A DNA stretch of 64,000 nucleotides from Pseudomonas kielensis (GTDB taxonomy: Bacteria > Pseudomonadota > Gammaproteobacteria > Pseudomonadales > Pseudomonadaceae). Of this stretch, positions 59,960 to 64,000 are shown piece after piece; the stretch's first letter is position 1; every line of letters begins with the position of its first letter. Where the stretch lies: the NCBI RefSeq assembly GCF_014236655.1, contig NZ_JACMYG010000003.1, positions 186,001-250,000 on the forward strand, given 5' to 3'. The notes under the pieces were generated by a model. It did no database searches. It was not told where the DNA came from and saw only the letters and a program-made list of their open reading frames with translations. Position numbers and translations under genes: made by a program.

Positions 59960-61408
59960 ATGAGCGCCATGCATGATTCAGCGATGAACAATGTCTATCA
60001 CCAAGTATTGACTCGTCTGCTGAGTTACTTCTCCCGGGCAGAGCGCACTGCACTGCAACTTTTAATCCAGCGTTTACTCGTGGCGGCTGGCGGCCCAGAA
60101 AGAATGGAGCATTTCAAGGTGCTGTTGGCCCACACCGGCACTCAGGACAGCTGTTATTCGCTGGCGCTGCTGCGTGCCGCGCAGTTGAGCATCGCTACCC
60201 GGTCGCCAGCGACCTTCCACCTGCGGGTAGCAACCCTGCGCATGGGCACCACGACACCGGCGATCATGGACAGCATTCACCGCAGCTATGGGGCGCTGTT
60301 TGTCTACGATGACCCGCGGGTCGAAGTGCTGATGGTCGACAACCGTGAGGTGTTGCCCTTCAGCCATTTGCCAGCGCTGTCCGACGCCGGCCGGGAGTGG
60401 AATCGCTACAGTCTGTTGTTGCTTGGCCATTTGCGAGAGACGGGGAGTCCCTATGAAGCCTGCGATGACGGCTACCTGGCCACCGGCGAATTCTATGGGC
60501 AGATGAGCCGCTGGCAGGGGGGCGTGGATGCGCTGGTGGGCGGAGCAACGGCGCGCCAGCAGCGACAGTTCCTGGCCGGATTGGCGCGAGCGGCGCAACG
60601 CGCCAACTTGCCGACGCTGGCGGAACCGGCACTGAGCATGGATGGGCTACTGAACAGCCTCGAACTACTGGACAACGACTGCTACCACGCGCTGTATGCC
60701 GAGCAAAAAACCGTGGCCTGGCGGCCCCAGGCGGATTTTGACGCACGGCGCGGGACCACCTTTATCGATATCCAGGACCTGGTCACGGGCAACGCGCAGG
60801 AGCGCTGGCCGCTGCTCAACGAATTTTTCGGTCTGCAGGCGGAGGACGCGGGGCTTGCCCTGCGGGAAAACGACTACGCCAGCGCGCTGCTATCGGCCCA
60901 TTGCCGTGGTTTACAGGCCAGCTACCTGGAGGGCCAGCCGTATGAGCGCGGATTTGCCCACTACGTGCAGCGTGGGTTGTTGCTGATGCGCAAAAGAGGC
61001 GTACCGGAACCCATTTGCCAGCAGGCCTCGGCGCCCTATGACAATCCCCTGGCATTGGCCGAGCGGCGCATCGAGGCCAACGCCGAACTTCAGCAGACCC
61101 TGGGCCTGAGCGAAACGCAACTGGTGTGCCTGTTGTTTTCGCCCTTTGTCGGCCAGGGCGCAGGGCTGGAGAAATTTCTGCGGCGCTGCCATCCCGGCAT
61201 GCTGGTGGCCATGGGCGAGCTGCACAAGGCGTTGCAGGGCGAGGCCGCGCCGGAGCAGGTCATGCACTGGATGGTGGATGTCAGTGGTTTGCCGATCAAC
61301 CTGATGCGAGTGTTGTATCGCCGCCGTCCCGTGCTGGAGGCTGGTGTTCCGGTCTCCAGTGGCGGGGACGTGGTGCAGTCGCTCAATGCTCTGTCAGCGC
61401 GACCTTGA
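59960..61408 (+). CDS. Unrecognised 482-residue soluble protein linked to a MocR-type regulator
   Basis: I do not recognise a family. The product has no signal peptide or membrane helix. It is mostly helical, with RAERTALQLLIQRLLVAAGG near the start, FHLRVATLRMGTTTPAIMDS near residue 90, LLNSLELLDNDCYHALYAEQ near 230 and PINLMRVLYRRRPVLEAG near the end. No nucleotide-binding or metal motif is clear. It ends 106 bp before the GntR/MocR-type gene, on the same strand, so the two may form an operon. Either the ATG at 59960 or ATGs at 59969 and 59984 can be the start. Confidence 0.8.
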   Translation: MSAMHDSAMNNVYHQVLTRLLSYFSRAERTALQLLIQRLLVAAGGPERMEHFKVLLAHTGTQDSCYSLALLRAAQLSIATRSPATFHLRVATLRMGTTTPAIMDSIHRSYGALFVYDDPRVEVLMVDNREVLPFSHLPALSDAGREWNRYSLLLLGHLRETGSPYEACDDGYLATGEFYGQMSRWQGGVDALVGGATARQQRQFLAGLARAAQRANLPTLAEPALSMDGLLNSLELLDNDCYHALYAEQKTVAWRPQADFDARRGTTFIDIQDLVTGNAQERWPLLNEFFGLQAEDAGLALRENDYASALLSAHCRGLQASYLEGQPYERGFAHYVQRGLLLMRKRGVPEPICQQASAPYDNPLALAERRIEANAELQQTLGLSETQLVCLLFSPFVGQGAGLEKFLRRCHPGMLVAMGELHKALQGEAAPEQVMHWMVDVSGLPINLMRVLYRRRPVLEAGVPVSSGGDVVQSLNALSARP

Positions 61409-61514
61409 AGGAGCCTGGTTTGATTGATCTGAACCACATGGGCCGGGGCAATGGCGGCCAGGCGTGTTTGCCGTGGGCGCGGTCCCTGACCCTTGCCGCG
61501 ATTGGCTTGCGTCC

Positions 61515-62915
61515 ATGAAAGAGCACAGAGAGAACGACTTCGCCTACCAGGCGGTGTACCGCTACCTGACCTGCCTGATCAATGAAATGGAGGCCGAGAC
61601 GCCGATCAAACTGCCGTCCCTGCGGCAACTGGCCGAGCGCCTGAGTGTGTCGATTTCGACCATCCAGTACGCCTACTCGTTGCTGGAGAAGGAAGGGCGG
61701 GTGTACTCGGTGGCCAAGTCCGGTTATTACGCGTTGCCGGTGTCGCTGAACGCGGCGTTCTGCGGCGGCAATGACCTGCTGGAAACCCTTTACGTGAGTG
61801 CCAGGCGTCCAGGCGTGCTGGTCATGAGCACCGACGAGCCGGCCCTGTTGCAATCGCTGGACAGTCCGTTGCTGCTGCTGGAGCGCGAACTGGTGCGCCA
61901 ATACCCGCGCCAGCAGCAACCGCACTCCCAACCCTGTGGCGAGCTGGAACTGCGTACCGCGCTGGCGGCGCGCTATACCACATCGCCCACTCGATGCTGG
62001 CACGCCGATGATGTCTACATAGGTGCCGATTTGCGTGGCGTGCTGGAGATCCTGATCGCGGTGCTGGCGCTCAAGGGCGCCACCGTGCTGGTGGAGTCGC
62101 CCTGCGACTGGGTGATTTTGCGCCTGTTGCAGGCGGCCGGGGTCCGGGTGATCGAACTGCCGCTTGGCGACGATGGCTCGCTCGACCCGCAATGGCTGGC
62201 GCACCTGCTGGCGACCGAGCCAGTGCGCTTGGTGCTGCTGTCCTCAGGCGTGAGCATGCCCAGGGGCAGCCTGATGCCGGCCGCCAACCGCCAGGACATC
62301 GCCCACCTGTTGCAGGCGCACGGCTGCTGGGTGCTGGAGAATGATGTCTACGGCGAACTGGGGCACGGGCCGAACGAGCTGCGCTTTCGCGACCTGCTCG
62401 ACCCTGAGCGCTTGATTGTGTTTTCGACCTTCGAAAAACTCATGGGGCCCGAGGCGCCATACGGCTACGTGCTCTCGCGCCCGCTCAGCGCTGAGTTGCA
62501 GCGCACCTTTCTGCTGCGCTCCTTCCGCTTGTCGCCGATCCGCCAGAAAGCCATTGCCCGGCTGTACAGCAGTGGGCGCATCGACCAGCACCTGCCGGTA
62601 TTGCGCCGCCTGCTCACGGAGCGCAAGAGCCGCATGGTGCACCTGCTGCAGGAGCGCCTGGCCGATGCCCTGGACTTTGTCGAGCCGGCGGGTGGCGCGA
62701 CCCTCTGGGCCCGCTCGCTGCGCCCGGTGGATATGCGTCGGGTGTTCCAGCGCATGCTCAAGCAGAGCGTGGTGATTGCCCCGGGAGAGCTGTTCAGCCT
62801 GCACGGCCTGCATTCACAGCACCTGCGCCTCAGCCATGCGTTCAATGGCCATCACGATCTGGACGCGACCATGGCGATGCTCGGCGATGCCCTGAGGCTG
62901 GAGCTGATGGAGTGA
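61515..62915 (+). CDS. MocR-type regulator: GntR winged helix plus aminotransferase-fold domain
   Basis: A 466-residue protein. Residues 10-85 are a GntR helix-turn-helix (KLPSLRQLAERLSVSISTIQ, AYSLLEKEGRVYSV). The rest is a class I aminotransferase fold: GELELRTALAARY, VLVESPCDWVILRLLQAAG, VLENDVYGELGHGP (usual EDDYDSEF), and the PLP lysine probably in TFEKLMGPEAPYGYV. The lysine is kept, but the usual arginine in the following RxGY is lost and the asparagine pocket reads SSGVSMPRG. It may bind PLP adducts weakly or not at all. ATG 61515 fits the domain start; the ribosome site is weak. It likely controls the upstream 59960 gene. Confidence 0.87.
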   Translation: MKEHRENDFAYQAVYRYLTCLINEMEAETPIKLPSLRQLAERLSVSISTIQYAYSLLEKEGRVYSVAKSGYYALPVSLNAAFCGGNDLLETLYVSARRPGVLVMSTDEPALLQSLDSPLLLLERELVRQYPRQQQPHSQPCGELELRTALAARYTTSPTRCWHADDVYIGADLRGVLEILIAVLALKGATVLVESPCDWVILRLLQAAGVRVIELPLGDDGSLDPQWLAHLLATEPVRLVLLSSGVSMPRGSLMPAANRQDIAHLLQAHGCWVLENDVYGELGHGPNELRFRDLLDPERLIVFSTFEKLMGPEAPYGYVLSRPLSAELQRTFLLRSFRLSPIRQKAIARLYSSGRIDQHLPVLRRLLTERKSRMVHLLQERLADALDFVEPAGGATLWARSLRPVDMRRVFQRMLKQSVVIAPGELFSLHGLHSQHLRLSHAFNGHHDLDATMAMLGDALRLELME

Positions 62916-63025
62916 TCGAGGGGTAAATAATCCTGGCCGGACGCGGATAGATATCGTCGCTCTATAGTCAAACTGCCAGTAAACTGCGTCCCTATTCCTG
63001 AACCACTCTTTTTCAGAGGTTTTGC

Positions 63026-64000
63026 ATGACACTCAGTCCTTTTGCGGGCAAACCGGCACCAGCAGAGCTCTTGGTCGATATCCCGCGACTGGTAACCGCC
63101 TATTACACCGGCCGCCCCGATGCCTCGGTGGCGACCCAGCGCGTTGCGTTCGGTACCTCCGGGCACCGTGGCAGCTCGTTCGAGCTGAGTTTCAACGAAT
63201 GGCACGTCCTGGCGATCAGCCAGGCGATCTGCCTCTATCGCCAGGCCCAGGGCATCGACGGCCCGTTGTTCGTCGGTATCGACACCCACGCGCTGTCGAC
63301 GCCGGCCGGTGCCAGCGCCCTGGAAGTGCTGGCGGCCAACGGTGTCACCGTGATGATCGCCGCCGGTGACGAATACACCCCGACCCCGGCCATTTCCCAC
63401 GCGATCCTGTGCTACAACCGTGGCCGCACCTCGGGCCTGGCCGACGGCATCGTCATCACGCCGTCGCACAACCCGCCGCAAAGCGGTGGCTACAAGTACA
63501 ACCCCACCAACGGTGGCCCGGCCGATACCCACATCACCAAGTGGATCGAAGCCAAGGCCAACGAACTGCTGGCCAACCAGTTGGCCGGGGTCAAGCGCAT
63601 CAGCTACGAGCAGGCGCTCAAGGCCAGCACCACCCATCGCCATGACTACCTCAATACCTACGTCGCCGACCTGGTCAATGTGATCGACTTCGACGCGATC
63701 CGTGGCGCCAACCTGCGCCTGGGCGTCGATCCACTGGGCGGCGCCGGGGTGCGCTACTGGTCGGCCATCGCCGAGCACTACCGCCTGAACCTTGAAGTGG
63801 TGAACACCGAGGTCGACCCGACGTTCCGCTTCATGTCGGTGGACTGGGATGGGCAGATCCGCATGGACCCATCTTCCAGCCACGCCATGCAGGGCCTGAT
63901 CGGCCTCAAGGAACGTTTCGACGTCGCCTTTGCCTGCGACCCGGACCATGACCGTCACGGTATCGTCACACCCTCCGGTGGTCTGCTGGCGCCGAACAAC
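63026..64000 (+). CDS. pgm: Phosphoglucomutase (alpha-D-glucose-specific), partial
   Basis: The frame is open from ATG 63026 to the window end (325 codons; the family is about 545). It interconverts glucose 1-phosphate and glucose 6-phosphate, feeding UDP-glucose and glycogen/trehalose pathways. N-terminal blocks are [19 protein letters not shown] and [14 protein letters not shown]; the phosphoserine is in [20 protein letters not shown] and the magnesium site in [18 protein letters not shown] lies upstream. It starts 110 bp after the MocR-type gene and probably has its own promoter. Confidence 0.95.
   Translation, partial: MTLSPFAGKPAPAELLVDIPRLVTAYYTGRPDASVATQRVAFGTSGHRGSSFELSFNEWHVLAISQAICLYRQAQGIDGPLFVGIDTHALSTPAGASALEVLAANGVTVMIAAGDEYTPTPAISHAILCYNRGRTSGLADGIVITPSHNPPQSGGYKYNPTNGGPADTHITKWIEAKANELLANQLAGVKRISYEQALKASTTHRHDYLNTYVADLVNVIDFDAIRGANLRLGVDPLGGAGVRYWSAIAEHYRLNLEVVNTEVDPTFRFMSVDWDGQIRMDPSSSHAMQGLIGLKERFDVAFACDPDHDRHGIVTPSGGLLAPNN

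Overview
The window reads as chromosome of a fluorescent-group Pseudomonas. The evidence is the high GC and Pseudomonas codon style, a MexE-MexF-OprN efflux system with MexT and MexS, Aer, LpxO, ecotin, an OprD porin, DUF1652 and DUF2790 proteins, and REP palindromes of the 'TGTGGGAGC...GCTTGCC' type. I see no rRNA, tRNA, CRISPR array, prophage or transposase gene. All functional names come from reading motifs and remembered family sequences; no search was run.

Layout. 0.1-3.7 kb: a dicarboxylate/amino-acid symporter, a decayed periplasmic asparaginase, RidA-like and RraA-like enzymes, and a convergent YheO/DauR-type regulator; this looks like a small amino-acid or amide utilisation locus that has lost its hydrolase. 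4-10.6 kb: a ferric-reductase-type flavoprotein, then a FecI-FecR-TonB receptor (with STN domain) iron-uptake signalling set with a good Fur box, then a truncated hydrolase. 10.7-12.3 kb: aer. 12.5-17.4 kb: a four-gene minus-strand export operon (AI-2E family protein, outer-membrane factor, HlyD adaptor, DUF2955 pump). 17.6-28.9 kb: single genes (NylB-like serine hydrolase, lpxO, PQQ sugar dehydrogenase, short threonine dehydratase, ecotin, OprD porin, PI-PLC-like protein, glycosyltransferase).

29-40.6 kb is a dense signalling island. On the plus strand a 1162-residue CHASE3-GAF-kinase-triple-receiver protein overlaps cheR, cheB, a receiver-kinase and a receiver. Facing it on the minus strand are a double-domain KaiC homologue, a hybrid kinase whose start overlaps the kaiC stop by 4 bp, and a HEAT/TPR membrane protein upstream. 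40.7-42.2 kb: a bestrophin-like channel and a REP cluster interrupted by a 108-bp element with perfect 19-bp terminal inverted repeats and a 10-bp target duplication. 42.2-48.1 kb: mexE-mexF-oprN. 48.3-57 kb: an orphan NRPS thiolation-condensation protein, an aromatic amino acid permease, a TonB receptor with a DUF2946 partner, a TerC protein and a tandem universal stress protein. 57.2-59.4 kb: divergent mexT and mexS, here about 9 kb from the pump they control in P. aeruginosa. 60-62.9 kb: an unrecognised 482-residue protein followed by a divergent MocR-type regulator. 63-64 kb: pgm, cut by the window end.

The best regulatory discovery is upstream of the threonine dehydratase: a 22-codon leader ORF with Ile-Ile-Ile-Thr-Ala-Ile, followed by mutually exclusive antiterminator and terminator hairpins, which is a textbook layout for ribosome-mediated attenuation.
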